Of a DNA stretch of 64,000 nt, positions 54,641 to 63,519 are shown in pieces. The stretch is from positions 1,178,001-1,242,000 of the forward strand of contig JABUFD010000001.1 of NCBI GenBank assembly GCA_013314735.1, written 5' to 3'. The DNA comes from Anaerolineae bacterium (GTDB lineage Bacteria > Chloroflexota > Anaerolineae > Anaerolineales > Anaerolineaceae). A model generated the notes under the pieces. The model had not been told where the DNA came from. It saw only the letters and a program-made list of their open reading frames with translations, and did no database searches. Within the stretch, counting starts at the first letter, position 1; every line of letters starts with the position of its first letter. Position numbers and translations under genes: made by a program.

Positions 54641-55914
54641 TTAAGCAAGTATACGATGTGGTAGTGATTGGGAGCGGTCCTGGCGGGGTGGCGGCGGGAA
54701 TAGCTGCCAAAAAAGCTGGAGCAGAGGATGTATTAATCCTCGAACGTGATGTTGAACCCGGTGGAATTTTGTTACAATGCATCCACAATGGCTTTGGCAT
54801 GGAAAACCTTGGCGAAGATCTCCCTGGTCCTTCATATGCTCAACGTTATATCATCGAAGCGCAAGGACTTGGAATTGTTTTTTTACTGGAAACGATGGTG
54901 TTGGATATCACTCATCAACGAAAGATCATTGCCACCAACAAGTACGCCGGTATCATCGAAATTCAGGCACGGGCAATTGTGCTAGGAATGGGGTGCCGGG
55001 AACGTACCCGTGCCCAAATCCGCTTGCCCGGTTCCCGCCCTGCTGGTGTGTATACGGCAGGAACGGCCCAACGGTGGGTCAATATTGAGGGATATATGCC
55101 AGGAAACAATATCGTCATCCTGGGTTCCGGTGATATTGGCATGATCATGGCACGCCGTTTGACCTTCGAAGGCGCCCATGTGGAACGGGTGTTAGAAATC
55201 ATGCCTTTCCTTTCAGGTCTCTCGCGCAATTATGTGCAATGCCTCCTGGATTATGACATCCCCCTGCAATTACAACACACGGTAAAACGCATCATCGGGA
55301 ATGATCGTATAGAAGCGGTTGAGACAACCCGGGTGGATGATAGGTTCAACCCGATTGCTGGTACAGAAGAAATTATTCCTTGTGATACCCTCTTGCTTTC
55401 CGTGGGCCTGATTCCCGAAAATGAGTTGAGTCGAAAAGCCGGTGTCGCCATTGACCCCAACATTGGCGGCCCGTATGTGGATGACGATTATCAAACATCA
55501 GTGCCAGGCATTTTCGCAGCAGGCAATGTCGTTCATGTGTATGACCTGGCTGATTGGGTGACCCAGGCTGGCTTCAGGGCTGGCGAAAATGCCGCTTTTT
55601 TCGCAATCAAGACGCGCAACAGAGAATTACGCTCCATTCCCACAACGGCAGGTAAAAATGTGCGCTATGTGATTCCGCAACAAATCAATAAGGATAACCT
55701 GGCGGAAAAAGACGTCAGCCTCCAGCTTCGTGTTCGCCAGCCGATTGAAGCACCTTCGCGAATTCTGGTAAAATGTGGTGACGAGGTGATTACCTCGAAA
55801 GCAGAAATGTACGCCCGTCCCGGAGAGATGATCAGCATTGACTTAAAACCAAAGCACTACGATGTCATCAATTCAGCTTGTGCGATTACTGTTGATGTCG
55901 TTGAACGTGAATGA
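54637..55914 (+). CDS. NAD(P)/FAD-dependent oxidoreductase (GlpB-neighbour type)
   Basis: A 425-residue pyridine-nucleotide oxidoreductase. The FAD motif is VVVIGSGPGGVAAGIAAKKA (residues 8-27), the NAD motif is NIVILGSGDIGMIMARRL (about residues 151-168) and GIFAAGNVVHVYD is the second FAD contact. There is a single Cys (LLQCIHNGFG) instead of a redox Cys pair, so disulfide chemistry is unlikely. The stop of the GlpA-like gene overlaps the ATG by 4 nt. In many anaerobes this gene, the GlpA-like gene and DUF1667 form a conserved trio in glycerol-3-phosphate oxidation. Confidence 0.88.
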   Translation: MIKQVYDVVVIGSGPGGVAAGIAAKKAGAEDVLILERDVEPGGILLQCIHNGFGMENLGEDLPGPSYAQRYIIEAQGLGIVFLLETMVLDITHQRKIIATNKYAGIIEIQARAIVLGMGCRERTRAQIRLPGSRPAGVYTAGTAQRWVNIEGYMPGNNIVILGSGDIGMIMARRLTFEGAHVERVLEIMPFLSGLSRNYVQCLLDYDIPLQLQHTVKRIIGNDRIEAVETTRVDDRFNPIAGTEEIIPCDTLLLSVGLIPENELSRKAGVAIDPNIGGPYVDDDYQTSVPGIFAAGNVVHVYDLADWVTQAGFRAGENAAFFAIKTRNRELRSIPTTAGKNVRYVIPQQINKDNLAEKDVSLQLRVRQPIEAPSRILVKCGDEVITSKAEMYARPGEMISIDLKPKHYDVINSACAITVDVVERE

Positions 55915-55932
55915 AGCAGAATCGGTAAAAAA

Positions 55933-56313
55933 ATGAGCCAGTTAGAAGAAATCGAATTAATTTGCGTCACCTGCCCCAAAGGCTGTAAGCTGGATATCAT
56001 TCGCGAAGGAGATACCTTCGTAAAAATTACCGCCGGCTGCAAGCGCGGAAAAGAATATGCCCGTCAGGAACTGACAGATCCACGCCGTATGGTTGCCACA
56101 ACAGTGAAAGTCAATAACGGTTTACACCCGCTGGTGCCGGTATACACAGCTTCAGCTTTTCCAAAGCCAAAGATCTATGAGTTGTTATCGATATTGCGTG
56201 AATTACAGCTTGATGCACCAATACATATCAACCAGGTCGTACTGGCTGACGCTCTCGGCACAGGAATTGATGTCATCGCCAGCCGGGATTTGCCAGCCTC
56301 ATCGGCGATCTGA
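55933..56313 (+). CDS. DUF1667 small Cys-rich protein
   Basis: A 126-residue protein. The N-terminus holds CVTCPKGCKLDI (about residues 12-23) and ITAGCKRGKEYARQEL, giving four Cys that probably bind an iron-sulfur cluster or zinc. The C-terminal half has the domain KIYELLSILRELQLDAPIHI. It lies 18 nt after the oxidoreductase as the third gene of the trio, and probably serves in electron transfer. Confidence 0.87.
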   Translation: MSQLEEIELICVTCPKGCKLDIIREGDTFVKITAGCKRGKEYARQELTDPRRMVATTVKVNNGLHPLVPVYTASAFPKPKIYELLSILRELQLDAPIHINQVVLADALGTGIDVIASRDLPASSAI

Positions 56314-56375
56314 TCAATTTTTCCACACTGAATTATCATAATGCATCTGTGGCTTGGCAGCGGATGCCCTTCACC

Positions 56376-57152
56376 TCAGACTTCCAGTTCGATGCCAATC
56401 GGACAATGGTCAGAACCCATGAAATCCATCATGATCCATGCGTCCTTGACCGCATGTTTCAATGCCTCATTGACAAAAAAATAATCGATGCGCCAGCCGA
56501 CGTTCCTTGCTCTTGCCCCCGTTTGCAGACTCCACCAGGTGTATTGGTCTGGCTCATCTGGATGGATCAGGCGGAACGTGTCAATGTAACCGTTGGCCAG
56601 GAATTTTGTGATCCATTCCCGTTCAATTGGCAGAAAACCGGAAACGGTTTCATTCGCTTCCGGGCGTGCCAGGTCAATCGGATGATGGGCAGTATTCACA
56701 TCACCACAAACCACCACATTGCGCCCCTGCGCAACCAGATTGTTCGTGAATTCCAGGCAGGCATCATAAAAATCCATTTTATAGCGCAATCTTTCATCAG
56801 AGGCTTTCCCATTGGGATAATAATGATTGAGAAGCAGGAAATCGCCGTAATCAGCAATAATCGTCCTGCCTTCCAGGTCAAATCGGTCAATACCCAGGCC
56901 GTACTGGAGTGATACAGGTTCCCTTTTTGAGAAGAGCGACACCCCGCTGTAGCCTTTCCTCTCTGCTGAAGAGTAATACGCATGATATCCATCGGGTGCC
57001 AACAAAGCACTGTCCAGTTGGTCGGGTTGAGCCTTGGTTTCCTGGAAGCAGAGAATATCTTCTCCCAGCCTGAGCAATTCATCCAGGTTTCCTTTTCGCT
57101 GCACAGCCCGAATGCCATTCACATTCCACGATAATATCCGGTAATTTGCCAT
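56376..57152 (-). CDS. xth: Exodeoxyribonuclease III
   Basis: A 258-residue DNA repair nuclease (AP endonuclease, 3' exonuclease) of the EEP family. Key blocks are ILSWNVNGIRAV (Asn), ILCFQETKAQPDQ (catalytic Glu), VVVCGDVNTAHHPIDL (Asp and Asn) and MGSDHCPIGIEL (final Asp-His). Length is normal. It lies 11 nt downstream of the C69 dipeptidase gene, in the same operon, although the functions are unrelated. Confidence 0.95.
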   Translation of the reverse strand: MANYRILSWNVNGIRAVQRKGNLDELLRLGEDILCFQETKAQPDQLDSALLAPDGYHAYYSSAERKGYSGVSLFSKREPVSLQYGLGIDRFDLEGRTIIADYGDFLLLNHYYPNGKASDERLRYKMDFYDACLEFTNNLVAQGRNVVVCGDVNTAHHPIDLARPEANETVSGFLPIEREWITKFLANGYIDTFRLIHPDEPDQYTWWSLQTGARARNVGWRIDYFFVNEALKHAVKDAWIMMDFMGSDHCPIGIELEV

Positions 57153-57163
57153 TGGTTGCCTTT

Positions 57164-58486
57164 CTACTTAAACTCAATTTCAGCTTTTCGATTCCACGTC
57201 TCCCATGCCTTGCGGTGCAGCACAAATTGCCGGGATTTTCTCTCGCCGGTTATTAACATCTCAATCCATTTGCACTCCAATGCGAGCGCATCAGCGAAAA
57301 CCCGATCAGTGAATTTTCGTTTGCTCTGCGATGGCATTGACTGTACAGTCGCGATTTCACCAATCACGCTCTCTTCAAATGCGTCCCGTTCTTCGGTGAT
57401 CGTTGCCATGCACTCGTCATAATTCTGGATCACCATCCTGTGAAGGAGTTCATGCTGCCACCACAAACTTTTGGGGTCAAATTTCCCTTTTGGCCGGGGC
57501 CCCATGTCTGGCAAGCCAGCATCAAACCACACCGGCTTGAAGATACTCGAACACGGCGCTGATGTTGCAGTCACCCAAAAAGTCGCACCCTCTGGCCGGA
57601 TATTCGCCACCAACGAACCGGTGGTCTGACTGCCGCGAATCGGGCCGTAACCGGCATGCATGCAGATATCTGCACCAAACACGGATGAGGTGGAGGGGAC
57701 TTCGTTACGGTGGTGACGCAATATCGAAAACATGGTATTCACCGAAATATCGCCAGAATGGTTTTTCAATCCCTGCATCGATTCACAAGAACGACGTTCA
57801 CCATCGGCGAAACGGGTATAGATGGCGTCAGAGTAATCCCGATGAAAATGAAACGCAGCAGCATCATCACACCATCCTTTTTCCAACGCCTGCGTAACCA
57901 ACTTTTCTGATACTCCATCAAACTGGTTTGTGATCGAAATCTGGTTGGAAATGCTGCAAACATCATGAACCTGTTGATAAGCCCATTCCTTTCCAACTGT
58001 TTCGAGGACAAAAGCAGTATTCGGGTCTGCAATCAGGTAGCTGTTATGGTAATACATGGGATGGTCAAAGCCGCAGTTGCCAGATTGTCCATACTGTTCC
58101 AATAATTGGATGATCACGTGCAGTGCGTCCTCAGCTGTCTCCCCTCGTTCCAACCCAAGGCGTAAGTAATCCATGCCGATCAGACCTGGCTCTTTACCCG
58201 CTGGAACCTTGGAAAAAACTGCTTCATTGCCGATGACGACCCCGTGTTCATTGGCTCCCATTTCTGCACCCCAAATCCAAAAAGGTTTGCATAACAGAAC
58301 GGCATAGGTATGGGAAGCCTGTGGAATCTCAAGATAAGTTGCCTGCAACGAACTCCCTGGTAGGTAATCTGCTGCTGGCAACAGAATTACTTCGTGAGCC
58401 TCATTTGGGTCACGATCTGAATTCTTGGCAAATAATAGGCTGCCATCTCTGGTTACGGGTGGCAAAGCGACCATCGTATCACACAT
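57164..58486 (-). CDS. Peptidase C69/secernin-family protein
   Basis: A 440-residue Ntn-hydrolase. The sequence starts MCDTMVALPPVTRDG, so Cys2 would be exposed as the N-terminal nucleophile once Met1 is removed, as in the C69 dipeptidases. LLFAKNSDRDPNEAHEV and WGAEMGANEHGVVIGNEAVF are family blocks. It probably cleaves dipeptides in the cytosol, as no signal peptide is seen. GGAG precedes the ATG. The start overlaps the cmk stop by 8 nt. Confidence 0.87.
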   Translation of the reverse strand: MCDTMVALPPVTRDGSLLFAKNSDRDPNEAHEVILLPAADYLPGSSLQATYLEIPQASHTYAVLLCKPFWIWGAEMGANEHGVVIGNEAVFSKVPAGKEPGLIGMDYLRLGLERGETAEDALHVIIQLLEQYGQSGNCGFDHPMYYHNSYLIADPNTAFVLETVGKEWAYQQVHDVCSISNQISITNQFDGVSEKLVTQALEKGWCDDAAAFHFHRDYSDAIYTRFADGERRSCESMQGLKNHSGDISVNTMFSILRHHRNEVPSTSSVFGADICMHAGYGPIRGSQTTGSLVANIRPEGATFWVTATSAPCSSIFKPVWFDAGLPDMGPRPKGKFDPKSLWWQHELLHRMVIQNYDECMATITEERDAFEESVIGEIATVQSMPSQSKRKFTDRVFADALALECKWIEMLITGERKSRQFVLHRKAWETWNRKAEIEFK

Positions 58487-59174
58487 CGCGCTTACTCCAG
58501 TAGTCTAGCAAGGTAATTACCACCTCTTCACGAGTCAGATGGTCTGAATCGATGATGATGGCATCTGCGGCAGGGCGCAGCGGTGCCACGGTCCTGCTTG
58601 AGTCGATCTGATCGCGTAAGAGAATTGATGCCAGAATATCTTCATACCGTTCCGACAACCCCCTTTCCAATACTTCTTTATAACGCCGCTGTGCCCTGAC
58701 TTCGGCAGAAGCATTGATAAAAAATTTCATTTCTGCATCTGGCATCACCACAGTCCCGATATCACGCCCAACCATGACCACCATTCCACCTACACCGATT
58801 CTACGCTGTTGGACTGTCATCGCATCCCGCACCTGTGGATAAGTGGATACTGGCGACACGCCGGCATTCACTGCAGCCGATCGTATTTCCCAGGTAATAT
58901 CCCTGCCGTTCACAAGCACATCATTAGGACGTCCATCTGCCACAGTGGCAGGATTAACGTCGATTTTGATGTTACGGGCTATCTGTGATACTGCATCTTC
59001 ATCATCAACAGCTCCCAACTGGTCGAGAACAGCCCAGGTTACTGCTCTATACATCACACCGGTATCAAAATACAAAAAATCCAGTCGTTTCGCCAGGGCT
59101 TCTGCAGCGGTCGATTTTCCCGATGCAGCAGGACCGTCGATGGCAATTGTATTTTGTATCAAATCAATCTCCAT
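58479..59174 (-). CDS. cmk: Cytidylate kinase
   Basis: A 231-residue kinase that converts CMP and dCMP to diphosphates. The P-loop is IAIDGPAASGKSTAAEAL (about residues 11-28), and LYFDTGVMYRAVTWAVL is the CMP-binding helix. MVGRDIGTVVMPDAEMKFF and DQIDSSRTVAPLRPA are also characteristic. It follows the Agl23-like gene by 3 nt and overlaps the dipeptidase gene. Confidence 0.95.
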   Translation of the reverse strand: MEIDLIQNTIAIDGPAASGKSTAAEALAKRLDFLYFDTGVMYRAVTWAVLDQLGAVDDEDAVSQIARNIKIDVNPATVADGRPNDVLVNGRDITWEIRSAAVNAGVSPVSTYPQVRDAMTVQQRRIGVGGMVVMVGRDIGTVVMPDAEMKFFINASAEVRAQRRYKEVLERGLSERYEDILASILLRDQIDSSRTVAPLRPAADAIIIDSDHLTREEVVITLLDYWSKRDV

Positions 59175-59177
59175 GGT

Positions 59178-60932
59178 TCAATCGATTAAAGTTTGTTCTG
59201 AATTGGACTCAATGACTTCTCCTGGAAATAAATCGGTGCGTGCCCAAAGAAGGATCCATTCCTGTTCTTTCGGGACACTTCGATGAAGGATCCATGATTG
59301 CCATTCTTCTGGATACAGCAACGACCAATTGACACGCTCACGGTAGACAAAATCCTGTCCGCGGTAGCTATCTCCCCAGGTTTCACCTTCAGTACTTCGA
59401 GTAATGACAACCTCTGGAGATTGCCCAGGAAGGAACGCGGAACGTTGTTCGAGAACAAAATTCCGCAACCCCCATACCAACGCTGGCTCGTCACCAAGAC
59501 CCACCAGCACGACCTCAAGAAATTGGGAATCTCCGTGAGAGAACTCACCCAATTGGTCCAGGGTTGTTATCATTAATTCTAGCTGTGCAGGATTCGATTC
59601 GGCTTGCCAAAGTTCGACCCCAATGCCACCTGGGCCATTACCCGTGCTCTTCCAACTACCGCCAGCCAGCTGGAACACCAACAAGTACACCACGATTGCT
59701 GTTGTACCGCTAACAATGGATTGCCTGGTTCCCCATCCATATCCAATGAACACAAACAGCAGCAAGATTAATAAAACAGAACCGCCGATCACAGCCCAAC
59801 GCAAGATGACTTTCTGAGGATCATATGTGTCATTCAAAGCGCCGGCCCAATTTAGGTGACTAAAGCACAATAAAACGAATAGGAAAGCCCCGCTTCCTGC
59901 GTTGACCCAATTCCAATCCTCGCGTTTGAATTGGATTCTACTCCCAAAATAGGCTGTAAACCACCATAACGGCAGCAAAATCCAAATCAGGTCAGATGTT
60001 TGCCGTCCCGGATAGAGCATATAGATTCCCAGGGCGATGACAAGCCAACGAACAAGAAAACGTGTCAACAGCAGATGTTCTTTCCTTTTTAGGGCAAGTA
60101 CCATCCCCCATACACCCAGCATTAGTGGTAGGAATCCATAAACCAACAGAGCGATACCACTTTCAGGTATCGATGAGTTACCGTTGATGTTGATCCACCC
60201 TTTAAAAAATTCCAACCAGCCTGCGGCTGCAGCACTGATACCATTCACCCGCAACCCGAAGAGAGAACCAACCATGAAAAATGCAAGCACTAAGCCTGGC
60301 AATAACCCAGGTGTTCCCTTTTGTTTCATGTCATGCAGCCAATTACTGCCACGACCTTCAGCTATCCACGTCCACACGCAGGTTAGCAGCAGTAAAATAC
60401 CAATAAACCCCACAGATTTGCCCGATAACAGAAAAATGCCGAGACACATTCCCGTTAACAAGTATCGTTGATGCACCAAAAACATCGCCGCTGCGCAGAA
60501 AAAGAGCACAGAAAAGATTCTGCCATCGGCCATACGTGACATCGCCACCAGGCTCGGTTCAAGTGCCAGTCCAGCAGCAAGTATGATTACACCAATATCA
60601 TCCAAATACTTTCTGAAACCAAGCGGTATTAAAACGAGGCAGGTACCAGCCAGTGCAGAAGCGGCACGAGCCAAGCCATTGCTGTCTTCCATAAACCAGA
60701 ATAACACGCTGGTAATTAATGTGGGTAAAGTGTCGCCACGAATTTCCCCCGTATTGATGGCATCCAGGGCGATTAAGGCTTCACCATTGTCAAGAGGAGA
60801 TTGGCCCAATTGATAAAATCGAAGAAATCCCGCGACCAATACCACCAGAATCATCCACGTTTGTAAGGATAATTTGGTGGAAGACGGCAGGTTGGCGGCT
60901 GGTACCGCATTCAAATTAGGGTTGATACTCAT
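59178..60932 (-). CDS. Agl23-like (TIGR03663-type) multi-pass membrane protein
   Basis: A 584-residue membrane protein with about twelve helices, resembling dolichol-phosphate-mannosyl-transferase-type glycosyltransferases. The N-terminus has FLRFYQLGQSPLDNGEALIA, a region that in GT-C enzymes carries the acidic catalytic motif. TIGR03663/Agl23 proteins usually occur beside DUF2298 proteins, as here. The C-terminal 150 residues are outside the membrane. The frame is open to 61046, but the ATG at 60932 overlaps the upstream DUF2298 stop by 17 nt and starts close to the first helix. A role in surface glycan assembly is an inference. Confidence 0.7.
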   Translation of the reverse strand: MSINPNLNAVPAANLPSSTKLSLQTWMILVVLVAGFLRFYQLGQSPLDNGEALIALDAINTGEIRGDTLPTLITSVLFWFMEDSNGLARAASALAGTCLVLIPLGFRKYLDDIGVIILAAGLALEPSLVAMSRMADGRIFSVLFFCAAAMFLVHQRYLLTGMCLGIFLLSGKSVGFIGILLLLTCVWTWIAEGRGSNWLHDMKQKGTPGLLPGLVLAFFMVGSLFGLRVNGISAAAAGWLEFFKGWININGNSSIPESGIALLVYGFLPLMLGVWGMVLALKRKEHLLLTRFLVRWLVIALGIYMLYPGRQTSDLIWILLPLWWFTAYFGSRIQFKREDWNWVNAGSGAFLFVLLCFSHLNWAGALNDTYDPQKVILRWAVIGGSVLLILLLFVFIGYGWGTRQSIVSGTTAIVVYLLVFQLAGGSWKSTGNGPGGIGVELWQAESNPAQLELMITTLDQLGEFSHGDSQFLEVVLVGLGDEPALVWGLRNFVLEQRSAFLPGQSPEVVITRSTEGETWGDSYRGQDFVYRERVNWSLLYPEEWQSWILHRSVPKEQEWILLWARTDLFPGEVIESNSEQTLID

Positions 60933-63498
60933 AAATGATCGTTCCTGAACCTTGATATACTGGAATAAGGTATTGATCGAACACATTGGTGGCAGCATTA
61001 TAAGCATATCGTTCAAGGCTTCCCCAGAAGACATAACGGATATCATACCGCTCCAATATCATCTGCACATCTTCCCATGTTTTGCTGCGGAAGAGCGTTT
61101 CCATGTCACTTTCTCTGGTTCCTTTCTCGTTTTCACTGCCACGCCATTGGCTTTCATGGCCTGGCCAACCCAACACAGCAGGTTGGCCCGAATAGGTGGA
61201 CACCCGCGCATATTCTGAATAACTCCCGCCTACAGCCTCTGCAACCACGCCATATGGGGCATCTCTTAACCAGTCAATCGCCGCCATCTCATCAGGATCA
61301 TTGCGATACCGGTACGCGGCTCCATCCAGGGTCCAATCCGTAACTTGTTCCTGGTTCTCATCATACCGAATAGGAGAAAATCCCTTGGTGGTTTCCCAGA
61401 TCGCAAATACCGGATAAATTAATCCAGCCAGAAGGGTAACGGCGGTTACCAGTCTCGCTGCAATGGCCCATCCGCTCTTCGCCTCATGCCACAACACAAC
61501 AATCGCATAACTGGCAGCAATGCCCCACAGGATCCAGGCCTGGTAATAGAATTTAAAAATCGTATTCATGCGTGTGCCAAATTGATCCCGCAGATAGATG
61601 AATTCAGGCACAAATACCAGTCCTGCCCCCAACAACACCAACAGCAAAAAGAAGCCCATTGACCGGGTACGGTCCATGTTTTTTACTTTTACATCCACTT
61701 TTTGGTTGAATTGTCCTGCCAACAAACCCCATACCAGGGTAAATAGAAGCCCGATTGTTAGAATGGTGACTGGTGATTCCAGCCGATCTACCAGTGATCC
61801 CACCAATAATTCCTGGTGCGAACTGCTGCGCTGCACATTTAAAATCAACCAGATAAATTGGTTAATCTTGTCAGACGCAAATAGGGCACTGGCGATGAAG
61901 AACAAAAGGGCATACAAGTAAGAGAACAACCATCCACCCAACACCAGGACCGCAGTGATTTTCCATGCAGGGCCAATCCGGAACCCAGTTCGCTTCCCAG
62001 TGGATTGCCAGATTAAAAATACCAGCTGCGGTATCAGCAGTGTCCCGAACATGATCCAGAAGTAGACACCTTTGGTGAAGAACCCCAGGCTGGGAAGAAA
62101 TCCACCTGCCTGTGAACCAAAGCCGGCATAGTAAGGAATATATAACAATACTGAAAGGATGCCCGCCAACAAACCTGTTTCCAGAAACTCAACCAGGCGT
62201 CTTATTGACCAACCATACATCTGGTATTGCCGCAAGGTGACTGCCAACGCCAGCAGTCCAACATAAATTGGAAAGTCCCAGGTATTCATAAAGGCAATCC
62301 CGCCGGTAACAAGCACTGCCATCCAGAAGACCGGCTCTCTCAACCAATGCCCGATAAACAACGATGGTTTCCCAGGCAGATCAGTGAGATTTCGAACAGG
62401 AGTTAATTTCATCCGTGCCCATTCAAGGACACTGATCCGGTTCTCGGCACTATTCACGCCAGCCAGATAGATATTCAGGATCACTCCTACCGCCAGCAGG
62501 ACAAACGGCATGGCCAGTACATGTGGGTGCATATCGGCGAGGATGTATGAAAAGTGCGGAAATTCATCAATAATTTCCACCCAATCCCCATTCATGCGAA
62601 AATCCTGCACTACACGTGATGAGCGCCACCACCAATACCCATAACCGGCCCGATTGGGTACCCAACCGAACGGTGTTTTTGGGGGTTGAGACCATTCCGG
62701 TATTGCCAGCCAGGTCCAAAAATGGCTGGCCAAAGAGCCATCGGGGACAGCTTTCCAACCAACCCCACGGGCGTGCAGCATTTCCATTAATCCCCCAAGG
62801 TTACTGACCAGCAGCACAAAAATCGGTGCCAGCAAGGCTTGAAGATTGAAGCGTTTCCCAATGGGATCATCACTTTTTCGGTGCAGGTGCAGAAGGTTAT
62901 TGAGAACGCCATATGCTGATACAGCTACCAATCCGAACAGTAGGGCTATCATGAGGTTGAAACCCACTGTAGAACTGACGCCTGTGACTCGAATCAGGAT
63001 CGAGACAATCACATATCCAAAATAATAGTAGGATATCGCATAACCCGATAACCATGGATCGCCAGGTGGGAATCCAGGCGATTTCAGGATCGAATTGATG
63101 AATGCCAATTCCATCGGTTTTTCCGTACCAATCAAAGCAGGATTTGCAGCCCGGACAATTGCCCAGAAAGCGAAGAAAACCAGGAATACCAGTTCAACAC
63201 CAGCAACCATCCGCCAATTTTGAATGAAATAAGTCCTGATGTCTTCCCATTGTCCTTTCAGGCTATATAAACTCGCCCCAAGCAACAGAGCAAATGCCAG
63301 AATCACACCGCCGAGGTCATTCTGGGCCACACCCAATACAGCCATCATCCAGAACAGGTAACCCCACACGAGTAAGGCAAAAACCCGTGCCAAAGCATAC
63401 CCGCGGTCAGGCAGATGGCGCAATAACCGGAATGTAATTGGGAAACCAATCAATCCTGCTGCTGTTACCCACAAATACCAGATAAGAAATGAACCCAT
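60916..63498 (-). CDS. DUF2298 (Chlor_Arch_YYY) membrane protein
   Basis: An 860-residue protein with about sixteen membrane helices. The N-terminal half has GYAISYYYFGYVIVSILIRV and YGYWWWRSSRVVQD, giving the aromatic clusters behind the family name, and FSYILADMHPHVLAMPF. The C-terminal 130 residues form an extracytoplasmic domain (AAIDWLRDAPYGVVAEAVGG). The family occurs in Chloroflexota and archaea and is thought to be a GT-C-like glycosyltransferase; its reaction is unknown. The start lies 22 nt after the stop of a second, similar gene. Confidence 0.85.
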   Translation of the reverse strand: MGSFLIWYLWVTAAGLIGFPITFRLLRHLPDRGYALARVFALLVWGYLFWMMAVLGVAQNDLGGVILAFALLLGASLYSLKGQWEDIRTYFIQNWRMVAGVELVFLVFFAFWAIVRAANPALIGTEKPMELAFINSILKSPGFPPGDPWLSGYAISYYYFGYVIVSILIRVTGVSSTVGFNLMIALLFGLVAVSAYGVLNNLLHLHRKSDDPIGKRFNLQALLAPIFVLLVSNLGGLMEMLHARGVGWKAVPDGSLASHFWTWLAIPEWSQPPKTPFGWVPNRAGYGYWWWRSSRVVQDFRMNGDWVEIIDEFPHFSYILADMHPHVLAMPFVLLAVGVILNIYLAGVNSAENRISVLEWARMKLTPVRNLTDLPGKPSLFIGHWLREPVFWMAVLVTGGIAFMNTWDFPIYVGLLALAVTLRQYQMYGWSIRRLVEFLETGLLAGILSVLLYIPYYAGFGSQAGGFLPSLGFFTKGVYFWIMFGTLLIPQLVFLIWQSTGKRTGFRIGPAWKITAVLVLGGWLFSYLYALLFFIASALFASDKINQFIWLILNVQRSSSHQELLVGSLVDRLESPVTILTIGLLFTLVWGLLAGQFNQKVDVKVKNMDRTRSMGFFLLLVLLGAGLVFVPEFIYLRDQFGTRMNTIFKFYYQAWILWGIAASYAIVVLWHEAKSGWAIAARLVTAVTLLAGLIYPVFAIWETTKGFSPIRYDENQEQVTDWTLDGAAYRYRNDPDEMAAIDWLRDAPYGVVAEAVGGSYSEYARVSTYSGQPAVLGWPGHESQWRGSENEKGTRESDMETLFRSKTWEDVQMILERYDIRYVFWGSLERYAYNAATNVFDQYLIPVYQGSGTIIYEYQP

Positions 63499-63519
63499 CG
63501 TCTCTTTCAGCTCCTGGCC

